DNA of 64,000 nt from NCBI RefSeq assembly GCF_005239135.1, contig NZ_QKNX01000002.1, forward strand, positions 124,001-188,000. The letters are read 5' to 3'. Of this stretch, positions 16,391-25,345 are shown in pieces. The notes below the pieces were generated by a model that saw nothing but the letters and a program-made list of their open reading frames with translations, was not told the DNA's origin and searched no databases. Each line of letters opens with the position of its first letter. Position 1 is the stretch's first letter. The translations under genes and the position numbers were made by a program. The stretch comes from Natronomonas salsuginis (GTDB lineage Archaea > Halobacteriota > Halobacteria > Halobacteriales > Haloarculaceae).

Positions 16391-17145
16391 TGCTTCTGGA
16401 AACACGCGACCTCACGAAGCGGTTCGGCGAACTTACGGCCGTCGACGAGGTCGACCTCCGGATCGAGGAGGGCGACTCGTTGAGCATCATTGGCCCGAAC
16501 GGGGCTGGCAAGTCGACGACGATAAACCTGATCACCGGGCTGTTGGCTCCGACGGAAGGGAAGGTCCTCTACCGCGGCGAGGAAATCACCGGACAAAAGC
16601 CCCACCAGATCGTCCAGCGGGGCCTCAGCAAGTCGTTCCAGACGGCCTCGATCTTCCCGGAGATGACGGTCGAGCGGAACGCGATCGTCGCCTCGCTGGG
16701 TGCCGAACACGGCTCGTTCAGCTTGAACTTCCTCAAGCGACTCGTCGACTACGACGACGTCATCGAGCGCGCCGAGCGGACGATGAAGGACATGGGGCTC
16801 TACGAGCAACGCCACGTCGAGGCGCAGTCGCTGCCGTACGGCGACAAACGGCGGCTGGAGATGGCGCTCGCGTTGGCGAGCAATCCCGACCTGCTCTTTC
16901 TCGACGAGCCGACCGCTGGAATGTCACCCGACGAAACCGACGCGACGGTCGACCTCATCGAGCGGATCAAGGAGGAGCGCGGGGTCACGATCGTCCTCAT
17001 CGAACACGACATGGAGATCATTTTCCGCGTCTCCGATCGGATCGCCGTGCTCAACCGCGGCGCAAAGATCGCCGACGGCACGCCCGACGAGATCCGCGGC
17101 GATCCCGACGTTCAGGAGGCGTATCTCGGAGGTGTCGAACTGTGA
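16390..17145 (+). CDS. livG: Liv-type ABC transporter ATPase (LivG family)
   Basis: 251 residues. Walker A GPNGAGKST at 35-43, Walker B LLFLDEPTAGMSP and switch His in LIEHDM are present. The ABC signature is degenerate, reading SLPYGDKRRLEMA, as is usual in LivG proteins. The C-terminal GTPDEIRGDPDVQEAYLGG is the LivG tail. Overlaps with both neighbours show a tightly coupled operon. Confidence 0.94.
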   Translation: MLLETRDLTKRFGELTAVDEVDLRIEEGDSLSIIGPNGAGKSTTINLITGLLAPTEGKVLYRGEEITGQKPHQIVQRGLSKSFQTASIFPEMTVERNAIVASLGAEHGSFSLNFLKRLVDYDDVIERAERTMKDMGLYEQRHVEAQSLPYGDKRRLEMALALASNPDLLFLDEPTAGMSPDETDATVDLIERIKEERGVTIVLIEHDMEIIFRVSDRIAVLNRGAKIADGTPDEIRGDPDVQEAYLGGVEL

Positions 17146-17885
17146 GCCTGCTCGAACTCGACGGTGTGAACTCCTACTACGGCGAGAGTCACATCCTCCG
17201 TGACGTGACGATGGACGTCGAGGAGGGACAGATCATCGCCTTACTCGGCCGCAACGGGGCCGGGAAGACGACCACGCTCAGGAGCATCACGGGCGCTCGT
17301 CCGCCGGACGTTCGAAGCGGGACGATCCGCTTCGACGGCACCGATATCACCGGGAACCCCCCGGAGAACGTCTCCGCGTTGGGCCTCTCGTTGGTCCCGG
17401 AGGAGCGACGGATGTTCTCGAACCTCACGGTTCGCGAGAACCTCCACGTGCCGGACATCTCCCGAAACCTCCTGAACCGGCTCGGTCGGCCTATGGAGAC
17501 CGGCAAGACCGGCCTTTCTGACGAGGAGGTCTACGAGCAGTTCCCCCGTCTCGACGAGCGACGCGACCAGAAGGCCGGCACGCTCTCCGGCGGCGAACAG
17601 CAGATGCTCGCCATCGCTCGGACACTCAAGCAGGACACAGAACTCCTCATGCTCGACGAGCCGTCGGAGGGGTTGGCCCCCCAGATCGTCCAGGACGTCC
17701 TCGACATTATCCAGCGGATCGCCGATCAGGGGAAGACCATTCTGTTGGTCGAGCAAAACGCCGCCGCAGCAATGAAACTGGCTGACTACTGCTACGTTCT
17801 CGACCAAGGTTCCATCGTCTTCGAGGGGCCGTCCGAGGAACTGCAAGCGAACGACGAAGTCAGAAAGGAGTACCTCGGCGTATGA
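17142..17885 (+). CDS. livF: Liv-type ABC transporter ATPase (LivF family)
   Basis: 247 residues from a GTG overlapping the livG stop by four bases. Walker A GRNGAGKTT, a canonical LSGGEQQ signature, Walker B LLMLDEPSEGLAP and switch His or Gln region LLVEQNAAAA identify LivF. With LivG it drives import through the LivH-LivM pore. The stop overlaps the next ATG as ATGA, tying the thioredoxin-domain gene to the operon. Confidence 0.94.
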   Translation: MSLLELDGVNSYYGESHILRDVTMDVEEGQIIALLGRNGAGKTTTLRSITGARPPDVRSGTIRFDGTDITGNPPENVSALGLSLVPEERRMFSNLTVRENLHVPDISRNLLNRLGRPMETGKTGLSDEEVYEQFPRLDERRDQKAGTLSGGEQQMLAIARTLKQDTELLMLDEPSEGLAPQIVQDVLDIIQRIADQGKTILLVEQNAAAAMKLADYCYVLDQGSIVFEGPSEELQANDEVRKEYLGV

Positions 17886-18583
17886 GCGGCGACCCCGACG
17901 TCGTTTCGGGCGAGTACACACCCGGAGAACGACTCGACGTCCTCGAAGACGAGGAGGTCGTCACCGTCGACGAGGACGACCTGGTCACGCTCACATTAGC
18001 GTTCGAATCTACCCGCGGAATCTATCACGACTCCTACGCCGACGTTCCGGACGACGAATACCATCAGGCGGTTTCGGACGTCTTTGGGATCGATCCCGAG
18101 GACGCCGCCGATCGGCTCGACAAACTCGGGGTAACGCGCGAGCAGTTCATCGCGCTGCTCGCGTTGAACTCCCACCTCGACGGCGAGTACCCGCTCGTCG
18201 AGCGCGCGCACATGGCGATGATGATCGTCGATCTCGCGCCACCGTCGCCCGTTCCGGACGGCGTCACCGAGATCAACGACGACTCGTACGGGGCGTTCCT
18301 CGACGATCACGACCGGGCCGCGGTCATCGTCTGGAAGCGCTTTTGCGATCCCTGTCGGAACCTGAAAGAACAGCTCGACGAAATCGTCGCAGCTCTCCCC
18401 GACGACGTCGCGCTCGCGGGCGTCGACGGCGAGTCGACGCCGGAGTTCTGCCGGACGTTCGGCGTCGAGGCGGCACCGTCGATACTGCTCTTCGAGGGCG
18501 GGGAACTGCTGGAGTCGCTCCGCGGCTACCAGCGCCCGGAGACGATCGGATCGACGTCCTCGGACGTCTACGGTGACGGGTAG
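17882..18583 (+). CDS. Thioredoxin-domain protein coupled to the liv operon
   Basis: 233 residues. The C-terminal 100 residues are a thioredoxin fold with the CDPC redox motif at 155-158 (WKRFCDPCRNL) and the cis-Pro segment EAAPSILLF. The N-terminal 120 residues form an acidic helical domain, YADVPDDEYHQAVSDVFGI and so on, that I do not recognise. Four-base overlap with livF implies a link to transport, perhaps redox control or maturation of transporter or Acs. No signal peptide is visible, so it is cytoplasmic. Confidence 0.85.
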   Translation: MSGDPDVVSGEYTPGERLDVLEDEEVVTVDEDDLVTLTLAFESTRGIYHDSYADVPDDEYHQAVSDVFGIDPEDAADRLDKLGVTREQFIALLALNSHLDGEYPLVERAHMAMMIVDLAPPSPVPDGVTEINDDSYGAFLDDHDRAAVIVWKRFCDPCRNLKEQLDEIVAALPDDVALAGVDGESTPEFCRTFGVEAAPSILLFEGGELLESLRGYQRPETIGSTSSDVYGDG

Positions 18584-18614
18584 CGGACCGGTCGCGGTCA
18601 GTTTTTTCGTCGGC

Positions 18615-19421
18615 TCAGGCGTTCGGCCACTCGTCGGCGTCGAGCGGCTCGCCGCTCAAGAATGCCTCGATCCCGGTGTCGGCGTCCGCCGTCGTACACA
18701 GCGCGGCGAACTGTTCGTTCGAGTACTCGAGCGCGTCGGTGTATCCCAGCCCTTCCATCTCGTAGTACGCCTGCTTGCCGCGTCGGATCGCGGTCGGGCT
18801 CTTCGAGGCGATCGTCTCGGCGTACTCCATCGCCGCCTCGACGTGGCTGCCGGCCGGCGCGACGCGGTTCAGTAGGCCCCACTCGTGGGCGGTGTCGGCG
18901 TCGATCAACTCGCCGGTCAAGAGCAGCTCCAGACACCGCTTTCTGACCACGGCGTCCATGAGCGGCACCGCCGGCCCCATACAGAAGAGCCCCACCTTCG
19001 GTGCGGTCGCGCCGAACATCGTCCCCTCGGCGGCGACGGCGAGGTCGCAGGCCGCGACGAGCCCCAACCCGTTGGCGGCGGCGTGGCCGTGGGCGGCGGC
19101 GATCACGGGCGTTCCCATCTCGGTGATGGTCACGAACGGCTCCTCCATGCCGGCGACCCACTCCTCGTAGGCCGCTTCGTCGTCGAAGCGGGCGTGTTCG
19201 GTGAGGTCGATGCCGGCCGAGAAGGCCTTGCCGGCCCCGTCGACGACGACCGCTCGCACGTCAGCGTCGGCTTCGAGACGGCGGAGCGCCGAATCGAGCT
19301 CGGCGGCGAGCTCCGTACTGAATGTGTTCATCGCTTCGGGTCGGTCGAGCGTGATCCGGCCGACGTATCCCTCGGTGTCGACGATCACGGCGTCGGACTC
19401 GTCTCTGTCACCATCTGTCAT
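18615..19421 (-). CDS. Enoyl-CoA hydratase/isomerase family protein
   Basis: 268 residues with the crotonase fold. The oxyanion-hole segments are KAFSAGIDLTEHA and AHGHAAANGLGLVAACDLAVA. The catalytic Glu pair of enoyl-CoA hydratase is not plainly in place: the second position lies in ATAPKVGLFCMGP, so the reaction could be isomerisation or another crotonase reaction. The start MTDGDRDES was chosen because 53 upstream residues in the longer frame are Arg-rich and non-family. It is divergent from an acyl-CoA ligase, suggesting a shared role in acyl-CoA metabolism. Confidence 0.88.
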   Translation of the reverse strand: MTDGDRDESDAVIVDTEGYVGRITLDRPEAMNTFSTELAAELDSALRRLEADADVRAVVVDGAGKAFSAGIDLTEHARFDDEAAYEEWVAGMEEPFVTITEMGTPVIAAAHGHAAANGLGLVAACDLAVAAEGTMFGATAPKVGLFCMGPAVPLMDAVVRKRCLELLLTGELIDADTAHEWGLLNRVAPAGSHVEAAMEYAETIASKSPTAIRRGKQAYYEMEGLGYTDALEYSNEQFAALCTTADADTGIEAFLSGEPLDADEWPNA

Positions 19422-19560
19422 GATACTCGGGACGGGACGTTCGAACAAAAAGATTCGCGGTGGCGGTCCCGTCTGTCGGTTCGAATCCAGTCGGCCTCGA
19501 AACCATCCGGAATAATGGTGAATGTTCAAGTACCGCGGCCGTGCATACCGTACGTGTAAT

Positions 19561-21156
19561 ATGAAGCGCGAAATGCTCACGACCGATTTCCTCGATCGGG
19601 CGGTCGATCTCTACGACGACGTGACCGGAATCGTCGCCCACGACGGCACCGAATACACGTACGGCGAGGTCAACGACCGCGTCAACCGGCTGGCGAACGT
19701 CCTCACGACGCGCGGGATCGAACAGGGCGACAAGGTCGCGCTGCTCGCCCCGAACACGCACTACTTCATCGAGACGCTCTATGCGACGAACAAACTCGGC
19801 GCGGTGTTCGTCCCGATGAACTACCGGCTCACGCCCGGCGAACTCGAATACATCCTCAACGACTGCGACGCCGATCTGGTTATCTCCGACTACGACTACG
19901 CCGAGAATATCGAGCCGATCCGCGATTCGGTCCCCGCCGAGCACTTCGTCGGCTACGACACCGACAAGATCGACGGCGAGTGGGACGACTACGAGGACCT
20001 GTTGGCCGACTCCTCGCCAGACGAGCCAGACCGTCCCGACATCTCCGAGGACGACGACGGCAGCATCAACTACACCTCGGGGACCACGGGCGACCCGAAG
20101 GGCGTCGTTCGAACCCACCGGACGGAATCCTGGCACGCGCTGGTGCTCAACCAGCACATGGAGATCCGCGACGACGACAACTACCTCTGGACGCTGCCGA
20201 TGTTTCACTGCAACGGCTGGGGCCACACCTACGCCATCACGGGGACCGGCGGCACGCACATCTGTCAGCGGACGTTCGACGCCGAGGACACCTTCGAGCG
20301 CATCCGCGAGTACGACGTCAGTTTCCTCTGCGGAGCGCCGACGGTGCTCAACAACCTCATCCAGTACTACGAGAACAACGAGGTGGCGACGACGGGCGAC
20401 CGCGACGTTCGCATCACGACCGCCGGCAGCGCGCCGGCGACCGCGACGATCGAGACGGTCGAGGACGACTTCGGCTGGCGGATCCTCCACCTCTACGGGC
20501 TGACCGAGACCGCCCCGATCATCACGACCAGCAACTCGCCGCGACGGCTGGCCGAACGCGGTCGCGGACTCAAAGTCAACCAGGGCAGCGAGGTGCTTTG
20601 TACGGACGTCCGCGTCGTCGACGAGGACGGCAACGACGTGCCAGCCGACGGTACGACGATCGGCGAGATCGTCGTACAAGGTAACCAGGTGATGGACCGA
20701 TATCTCAACAAGCCCGACATTACGCACGAGGCGTTCAACGAGCGGATCGAGGGGTACTTCCATACGGGCGATCTCGCGACCATCGACGAGGACGGCATGA
20801 TCTCGATCCAGGACCGCAAGAAGGACATCATCATCTCCGGCGGGGAGAACATCTCCTCGATCGAGGTCGAGGACGCCCTCTACGACCATCCCGGGATCCT
20901 GAAGGCAGCCGTCGTACCCGTTCCGAGCGAGAAGTGGGGCGAGACGCCCAAGGCGCTCGTCGTCGAACAGCCCGACCCCGACCTCACCGAGGAGGAGGTC
21001 ATCGCCTTCGTGAAGGACAACCTGGCGAGCTACAAGGCTCCGACCAGCGTCGAGTTCGTCGACGACTTCCCGGAGACGGCCACGGGCAAGGTTCAAAAGT
21101 ACGAGATCCGCTCGAAGTACTGGGACGACGAAGAGCGGATGGTCGGCCAGGAATAA
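19561..21156 (+). CDS. Long- or medium-chain acyl-CoA synthetase family protein
   Basis: 531 residues of the AMP-forming ligase superfamily. The phosphate loop reads INYTSGTTGDPKGVVRTH, the A5 motif LYGLTETAP, and the hinge region GDLATIDEDGMISIQDRKKD with the final lysine in TATGKVQKYEIR. The length and PMFHCNGWGH motif fit the fatty-acyl-CoA synthase (AlkK-like) branch rather than Acs. The start at 19561 was preferred over an in-frame ATG 13 codons earlier. The divergent crotonase gene supports a role in fatty or branched acid activation. Confidence 0.9.
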   Translation: MKREMLTTDFLDRAVDLYDDVTGIVAHDGTEYTYGEVNDRVNRLANVLTTRGIEQGDKVALLAPNTHYFIETLYATNKLGAVFVPMNYRLTPGELEYILNDCDADLVISDYDYAENIEPIRDSVPAEHFVGYDTDKIDGEWDDYEDLLADSSPDEPDRPDISEDDDGSINYTSGTTGDPKGVVRTHRTESWHALVLNQHMEIRDDDNYLWTLPMFHCNGWGHTYAITGTGGTHICQRTFDAEDTFERIREYDVSFLCGAPTVLNNLIQYYENNEVATTGDRDVRITTAGSAPATATIETVEDDFGWRILHLYGLTETAPIITTSNSPRRLAERGRGLKVNQGSEVLCTDVRVVDEDGNDVPADGTTIGEIVVQGNQVMDRYLNKPDITHEAFNERIEGYFHTGDLATIDEDGMISIQDRKKDIIISGGENISSIEVEDALYDHPGILKAAVVPVPSEKWGETPKALVVEQPDPDLTEEEVIAFVKDNLASYKAPTSVEFVDDFPETATGKVQKYEIRSKYWDDEERMVGQE

Positions 21157-21174
21157 TCGCGGCCGCGTTCGGTC

Positions 21175-21840
21175 TCAGTACTCGGTGCCCTTCCGGGCGC
21201 GCTGGCCGGCGTCGATCGGATGCTTCTCTTTGCGGACGTTGGTGACGAGATCGGCCGAATCGACGAGGTAGTCGGGTCTCGCGTGGCTCCCCGAGAGGAC
21301 GAGTTCGAGGTCGTCCGGCTTCGTCTCGACCAACTCGACGACCGCCGCGGGATCGACGAGTTCCCTGTCCGCGGCGTAGAGTATCTCGTCGAGTACGAGC
21401 ATGTGGACGCCGTCTTCGGGATCGCCGCTGAGGTCGAACGGTGTCGAGAGATCTGCGTTAGCGGCGGCCGCGACCAACTCTTTGGCCCGTTCGAAGCCCG
21501 CTTCGGCCTGGCTCTCGTGATCGCGCTCGTCGCTGCCGTCGTTCATCGCGTGCCAGCCGTAGTGCCCGAGGTTCTCGTAGGTCAGGCCGGGCATCGCCGC
21601 GATGGCGTTGTACTCGCCGCGGACGTCCTCGACGCTGTCCGCGCCGCCCTTCATGAACTGGAGGACGTGGACGCGGTAGCCGTGGCCCGCCGCGCGAAAG
21701 GCCATCCCGAGCGTTGCCGTCGTCTTGCCCTTCCCGTCGCCCCACCACACCTGCGTGAGGCCGAACTCCTCGGGGGCCGCCGGTTCGATCGTTCGGGCCG
21801 CCGGTGTTCGCCCTCGCCCTGGCGTGTCTCGATCGGTCAT
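21175..21840 (-). CDS. cobA: Cob(I)yrinic acid a,c-diamide adenosyltransferase
   Basis: 221 residues. It transfers the adenosyl group of ATP to Co(I) corrinoids. The P-loop is GDGKGKTTATLG, followed by HVLQFMKGG and the conserved MLVLDEILYA strand, all typical of the CobA/CobO/BtuR family. The N-terminal 25 residues are a variable extension. It is convergent with the acyl-CoA ligase gene and shares the B12 pathway with cbiP at 4.4-5.8 kb. Confidence 0.95.
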   Translation of the reverse strand: MTDRDTPGRGRTPAARTIEPAAPEEFGLTQVWWGDGKGKTTATLGMAFRAAGHGYRVHVLQFMKGGADSVEDVRGEYNAIAAMPGLTYENLGHYGWHAMNDGSDERDHESQAEAGFERAKELVAAAANADLSTPFDLSGDPEDGVHMLVLDEILYAADRELVDPAAVVELVETKPDDLELVLSGSHARPDYLVDSADLVTNVRKEKHPIDAGQRARKGTEY

Positions 21841-21909
21841 ACCCGCCGTTCGTCGGGGTCGGATATCATACCTGCGGACCGCTCGCGGTGGCCGACGGCT
21901 CCGATGCGC

Positions 21910-22405
21910 TCACTCGACTTCGGTGAACACCGACGTGCCGCCCGACGTCCTGACCGCGTAGATCGTCAGCGGCTCCACCCCACGAAGCTCTCTTCCCGGC
22001 AGGTGCTGGGGCTTTCCCGGGACCGAGATCCGGCCGAACGACGTGCTGATCTCGAACACCGTCCCGATCGCCTCGAGGGGGACGGGCCCCTCCACGATGT
22101 ACGCACTGAACTCGACGGTGTGACAGCTTCGAACCGATTCGGGCACGCCGAGGGCGGTTTCGTCTCGGCGAGTGCGGTGGCGTCCGACGCCGGTTCGACA
22201 GAGACGTCGAAGCCGCGTCGTCCGAGATAGTCGGCGTACGCGCCGCAGCGCTCACACGACGGTTCGTGGTGTCGCGTGACGCCCTCGACCGGGATCGATC
22301 CGTTCCAACGCCAGCCACCGCTGCGCCCTCGCCGGTACAGCCCGCGAACCCGCCGCCGATCGCGGCGATGCCGGTCGCGATCGCGTGTCGGTGTGTCAAT
22401 CCCAT
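21910..22405 (-). pseudogene. DUF411 metal-binding lipoprotein, broken by two frameshifts
   Basis: Three consecutive reading frames add up to one DUF411 protein. The first gives a lipoprotein signal ending GGFAGC from the ATG at 22405. The second gives EPSCERCGAYADYLGRRGFDV, with the CxxC metal site of the family. The third, from about 22150, gives VPESVRSCHTVEFSAYIVEG and runs to the TGA at 21910. Each change is equivalent to one missing base. The family GHVP and PGMP motifs are also altered to EGPVP and PGKP. DUF411 proteins are thought to handle copper or similar metals. The open frames in each segment alone are not plausible proteins. Sequencing error cannot be excluded. Confidence 0.75.
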
Positions 22406-22488
22406 GTGCGAATCTCGGTTTCGACGCGAAAAAGCGACGCCCCGAATCCGACCGGGTGGGACGCAGCGGCGGTCGTGACGGTGGCGGC

Positions 22489-22914
22489 TTACTCTGCGAG
22501 CGTCGCGCCGAAATCGTCGATGGGGACGACCGAGTAGTCGACCGAAAGGATGTCGCTCGTCGCGCGGATTTTCCCGACGAACGTCGAGATGTCCTCGAGA
22601 GTTCCCTCGAGGATGAAAAGCTCCATGCAGTAGTGGTCGCCGACGTGGTTGTGGACGTTCGAGACGACCAGCCCCTCGTGGTCGTGGCGGATGCGCATCA
22701 TCCGCTCTTCCGCGCTCGACGTCTCGTGATCGAAGACGACGGTGACGACGCTCATCAGGTCGCGCCCCTCGAGCTTCTTGTCCTCGAACTCACCGAGCAG
22801 GTTTCTGGACGCTTCCCGGACGACCTCGCTGCGGCCCGTGTAGCCGTGCTCCTCGGCGAACTCGTCGAGCCGTTCCAGTAGCGAGTCGGGCATCGAAACG
22901 CTGACGACAGTCAT
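22489..22914 (-). CDS. nikR: Nickel-responsive regulator NikR
   Basis: 141 residues, normal NikR length. The N-terminal ribbon-helix-helix is [22 protein letters not shown] with GRSEVVREA. The C-terminal ACT-like domain keeps the four nickel ligands His77, His88, His90 and Cys96, offset by one from the E. coli residues (76, 87, 89, 95). It should bind DNA as a tetramer when nickel is bound. No nickel importer is in this window, so targets are elsewhere, although the decayed DUF411 gene is adjacent. A TATA box 26 bases upstream supports this ATG. Confidence 0.92.
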   Translation of the reverse strand: MTVVSVSMPDSLLERLDEFAEEHGYTGRSEVVREASRNLLGEFEDKKLEGRDLMSVVTVVFDHETSSAEERMMRIRHDHEGLVVSNVHNHVGDHYCMELFILEGTLEDISTFVGKIRATSDILSVDYSVVPIDDFGATLAE

Positions 22915-22933
22915 ATATTAATTCAGCAGCCTG

Positions 22934-22945
22934 ATTATATTAAGG
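22934..22945 (-). promoter_or_regulatory. TATA box of nikR
   Basis: CCTTAATATAAT on the minus strand is centred 26 bases before the nikR ATG. Between it and the start lies the imperfect repeat TCAGGCTGCTGA, which could be an autoregulatory operator. Confidence 0.5.
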
Positions 22946-22994
22946 ATTACGTGCGCTTGCCCGTTCTGTCGCGAAACGTTGTGAACCGCTCGAG

Positions 22995-23318
22995 CTACTC
23001 GGCCGGTTCGAACCGGTACGTGACTATCTCGCTCGCGTCGTCCCACTCGAAATCGCCCGGATGGACGCGCTCCATGCGCGCTTTGTACGCGTCGAGGGAG
23101 GGTGACCCCTCTCGTCGTGCGTCCTCGTCGGTCAGCGCACCGAGCGTTCGTTCGTCGACGGCACTCACCTCGAACTCGGTGCCGTTCAGATCGAACGTGT
23201 CGCCCACCTCGGCGTAGCGGTTCGCAGCCCCCCGGCTCAGTTGCGTGATCTCCCCATCGAGGACCGCCGTTTTCACGCGATCGTTCGGCAACAGCGCGTC
23301 CGGATCTATGTCGGCCAT
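22995..23318 (-). CDS. ASCH-like domain protein
   Basis: 107 residues. The layout LLPNDRVKTAVLDGEITQLSRG, YAEVGDTFDLNGTEFEVSAVD and a late FEWDDASEIVTYRFEP resembles the ASCH beta-barrel, a predicted RNA-binding domain. I am not certain of catalytic residues. A minus-strand TATA-like GCTATTAAGG at 23341-23350 is centred 27 bases before the ATG, which supports a separate leaderless gene. Confidence 0.65.
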   Translation of the reverse strand: MADIDPDALLPNDRVKTAVLDGEITQLSRGAANRYAEVGDTFDLNGTEFEVSAVDERTLGALTDEDARREGSPSLDAYKARMERVHPGDFEWDDASEIVTYRFEPAE

Positions 23319-23379
23319 GTCGACGCTTGGAGCGTGATGCCCTTAATAGCCCCCGAAAACGAGGCGGCACCCCGTCAAC

Positions 23380-24069
23380 TCACAGTCGCTCGCTTCGCGA
23401 GGCGACCACGTCGAGCCCCGGACTGTAGTAGTAGACCGGCTCCGAATCCGGCCGGTCGAAGCCGTCCGCCGACAGCAGCGTATCCGTCTCGATCTCGGCG
23501 CTCGCCGGATAGAGCGTCCACGGCTCGTGTTCGACGTCGGTGTACCGCATCGTTCCGTCCTGGGCCTCCGTGTAGAACCGGTAGCGCTCGACGAGGAACG
23601 CGCCGAACGGGTCGTCCGGTGCCGAGAACGGCTCGCCGGTGGGCCAGTAGGTTCCCTCGTAGCGGGCCGGCCGCGATCCGGGGTGGCGACGCCGGCTGTC
23701 GAACCGGACGCGGCCGTCCGTCCACTCCAGCGAGATTCGCGCGTAGTAGTACGGGAGGTGATGGAAGAGTCGGGCCCCGAGGACGCTCGCGACGCCCTGC
23801 GCGTCGAGGCTGAAGAAGTAGACGCTCGGGACGCCCTCGCGGGTCACGTACGTCCTGACGTTGAGTTCCGGAAGCCGGATCCCCAGCGCCTCGGGGACGC
23901 CCTTCGGTCGAACGGCGACGTTGGTGAACGGGACGACGGAGAGCCACGCCGACCCGTCGTACACGTCGGGCGCGAGTGCGTCGGGGAGGTGGGTGTCCAG
24001 TATCGCGGGGTCGATCGGCCAGTTCTCGAACAGCAGGTGTCGCCACCCCATCTCCAGCGGGAGGACCAT
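23380..24069 (-). CDS. DUF2071 (YqjF-like) family protein
   Basis: 229 residues. The order LEMGWRHLLFENWPIDPAIL, LPDALAPDVYDGSAWLSVVPF, LPELNVRTYV and a middle SVYFFSLDA follows the DUF2071 family closely. The family has an unknown, probably ligand-binding role. I start at the ATG giving MVLPLEMGW, since the longer open frame upstream is Arg-rich and runs antisense to the next gene. Function unknown. Confidence 0.85.
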   Translation of the reverse strand: MVLPLEMGWRHLLFENWPIDPAILDTHLPDALAPDVYDGSAWLSVVPFTNVAVRPKGVPEALGIRLPELNVRTYVTREGVPSVYFFSLDAQGVASVLGARLFHHLPYYYARISLEWTDGRVRFDSRRRHPGSRPARYEGTYWPTGEPFSAPDDPFGAFLVERYRFYTEAQDGTMRYTDVEHEPWTLYPASAEIETDTLLSADGFDRPDSEPVYYYSPGLDVVASRSERL

Positions 24070-24134
24070 GGGCTCACTCCGTGGGCCGCGACAAAATCTC
24101 TTTGGCCAACCGTCGTCCGACGACGCGGCGGCGA

Positions 24135-24494
24135 TCAGTTGAGCAGCCCGCCGACCGCGCCGCCGATCGCGCTGTCGATCGCGAGCAGTAGGGCGATCAC
24201 CGCACCGATCGCGAACACGCCGGCTCCGCCGAGGAGACCGAACGGACCACCGATCGCGACCCCGGCGACGGTGACGACGATCGCGAGAAGGATCGCGACG
24301 ACCAGCCCACCGAGCGCCCCGGCGAGCAGCCCGTGCCAGGCACCGCTGCCGATCCCGCCGCCCGCGACGTACCCGGCGGCGAACCCGCCGATGAGCCCCG
24401 CGCCAATGTGGCCGATGACCGGGATCGCGAAGGCGAAGACGCTCACGACGACTCCGACCAGAAACCCGACGAACACTGCTTTCCAATCGGTCAT
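24135..24494 (-). CDS. Small four-segment membrane protein (DUF5518-like)
   Basis: 119 residues that are nearly all membrane: four hydrophobic stretches linked by Gly-rich turns, starting MTDWKAVFVGFLVGVVVSVF. Haloarchaea carry many proteins of this pattern, annotated DUF5518, of unknown role. Third-position GC and a clean ATG at 24494 support it. Confidence 0.75.
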   Translation of the reverse strand: MTDWKAVFVGFLVGVVVSVFAFAIPVIGHIGAGLIGGFAAGYVAGGGIGSGAWHGLLAGALGGLVVAILLAIVVTVAGVAIGGPFGLLGGAGVFAIGAVIALLLAIDSAIGGAVGGLLN

Positions 24495-24555
24495 GCCCAA
24501 CTTAGATCGAGCGGACGGATATGGTTGCCGGCCGATTCGATCGACGGGAGCGCCG

Positions 24556-25206
24556 TCACTCGATGAGCATCTCGTCGCGAGCGGCCAGTCGAGAGCGGGG
24601 GAAGGCGTATCGCGGTCGGTCCTCGATGTCGGCGTCGGGGTCACCGCTGAACGGGTAGACGACTTCGACGACCGGGTCGTCGGCCGGATACCCCTCGTTC
24701 TTCGGGTACGCAGCGACCGTACAGTCAGCCGCTTCGACGTAGCGCTCGCTGGCCGCCTCGTCGGTCATCCGATAGACGACGACGGTGTCGCCTGTCTCAC
24801 GATCCGTGGCGAGGTCGCCGCGTTCGAGTCGGCAGTCGTCGCAGATGGGGATCGAGGCCGATTCCGGGACAAACGACGGCCGGCGACAGACCGCACAGTC
24901 GGCGCGGCGTCGTCCCGGCGGCGGGACGCGTCGCTCGGTGACCTCGATCGCGACGCGTCGGAGGTGCTTGCAGCGTTCACCGCGGATCTCGTGGTCCGGG
25001 CAGCTGCACGTGCCCGCGAACAGGTCGACGACGTACGTCGCTCCCGAGGCGCTGTCGACGGCGTATCGCCCGCGTTCCAGCGGTCGAACGGCCATCGGCT
25101 CGGTCCACGCTCTGGCCGCCCGTGCGCCGAGCCGTCCCGTATCGGGCGATAGCGGCCGACGCGACGGTGTGTCCGATGACGCGGGTGTGTATGCTGGATG
25201 CGTCAT
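24556..25206 (-). CDS. SWIM zinc finger protein
   Basis: 216 residues. The SWIM motif is YVVDLFAGTCSCPDHE with RGERCKHLRR, giving the CxC...CxH ligands. A second cluster, CAVCRRPSF and CDDC, is a likely zinc ribbon. SWIM domains bind DNA or proteins. The start is uncertain: an in-frame ATG five codons upstream at 25221 also exists, and a TATATAAA at 25209-25216 lies too close for either, so translation could begin at the internal ATG near 25095 (MAVRPLERG). Confidence 0.75.
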   Translation of the reverse strand: MTHPAYTPASSDTPSRRPLSPDTGRLGARAARAWTEPMAVRPLERGRYAVDSASGATYVVDLFAGTCSCPDHEIRGERCKHLRRVAIEVTERRVPPPGRRRADCAVCRRPSFVPESASIPICDDCRLERGDLATDRETGDTVVVYRMTDEAASERYVEAADCTVAAYPKNEGYPADDPVVEVVYPFSGDPDADIEDRPRYAFPRSRLAARDEMLIE

Positions 25207-25306
25207 TGTATATAAATGCACGCGCTCGACGGTATTGAGCCGTTCGGCGGACCGCGGGCGTAGAGCCGTCGGCGAACCGCGAACGCGCGCTGTGAGCGCC
25301 GCCCCG

Positions 25307-25315
25307 AATATAAAT
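25307..25315 (+). promoter_or_regulatory. TATA box of the small HalOD1-like gene
   Basis: AATATAAAT is centred 25 bases before an ATG-ACG-TGA minimal ORF at 25336-25344 and 35 bases before the gene's ATG at 25346. Transcription would therefore begin about ten bases before the gene. Confidence 0.5.
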
Positions 25316-25345
25316 GGTTAATTACTAGATACGCCATGACGTGAC

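Noticed and set aside
19476-19530. GGTTCGAATCC, resembling a tRNA T-loop
   Set aside because: The T-stem has a mismatch and no matching 5' acceptor arm or anticodon arm lies upstream.
25209-25216. TATATAAA just before the SWIM gene
   Set aside because: Only about six bases from the ATG at 25206, so it cannot be the core promoter for that start; kept only as a doubt about the start.
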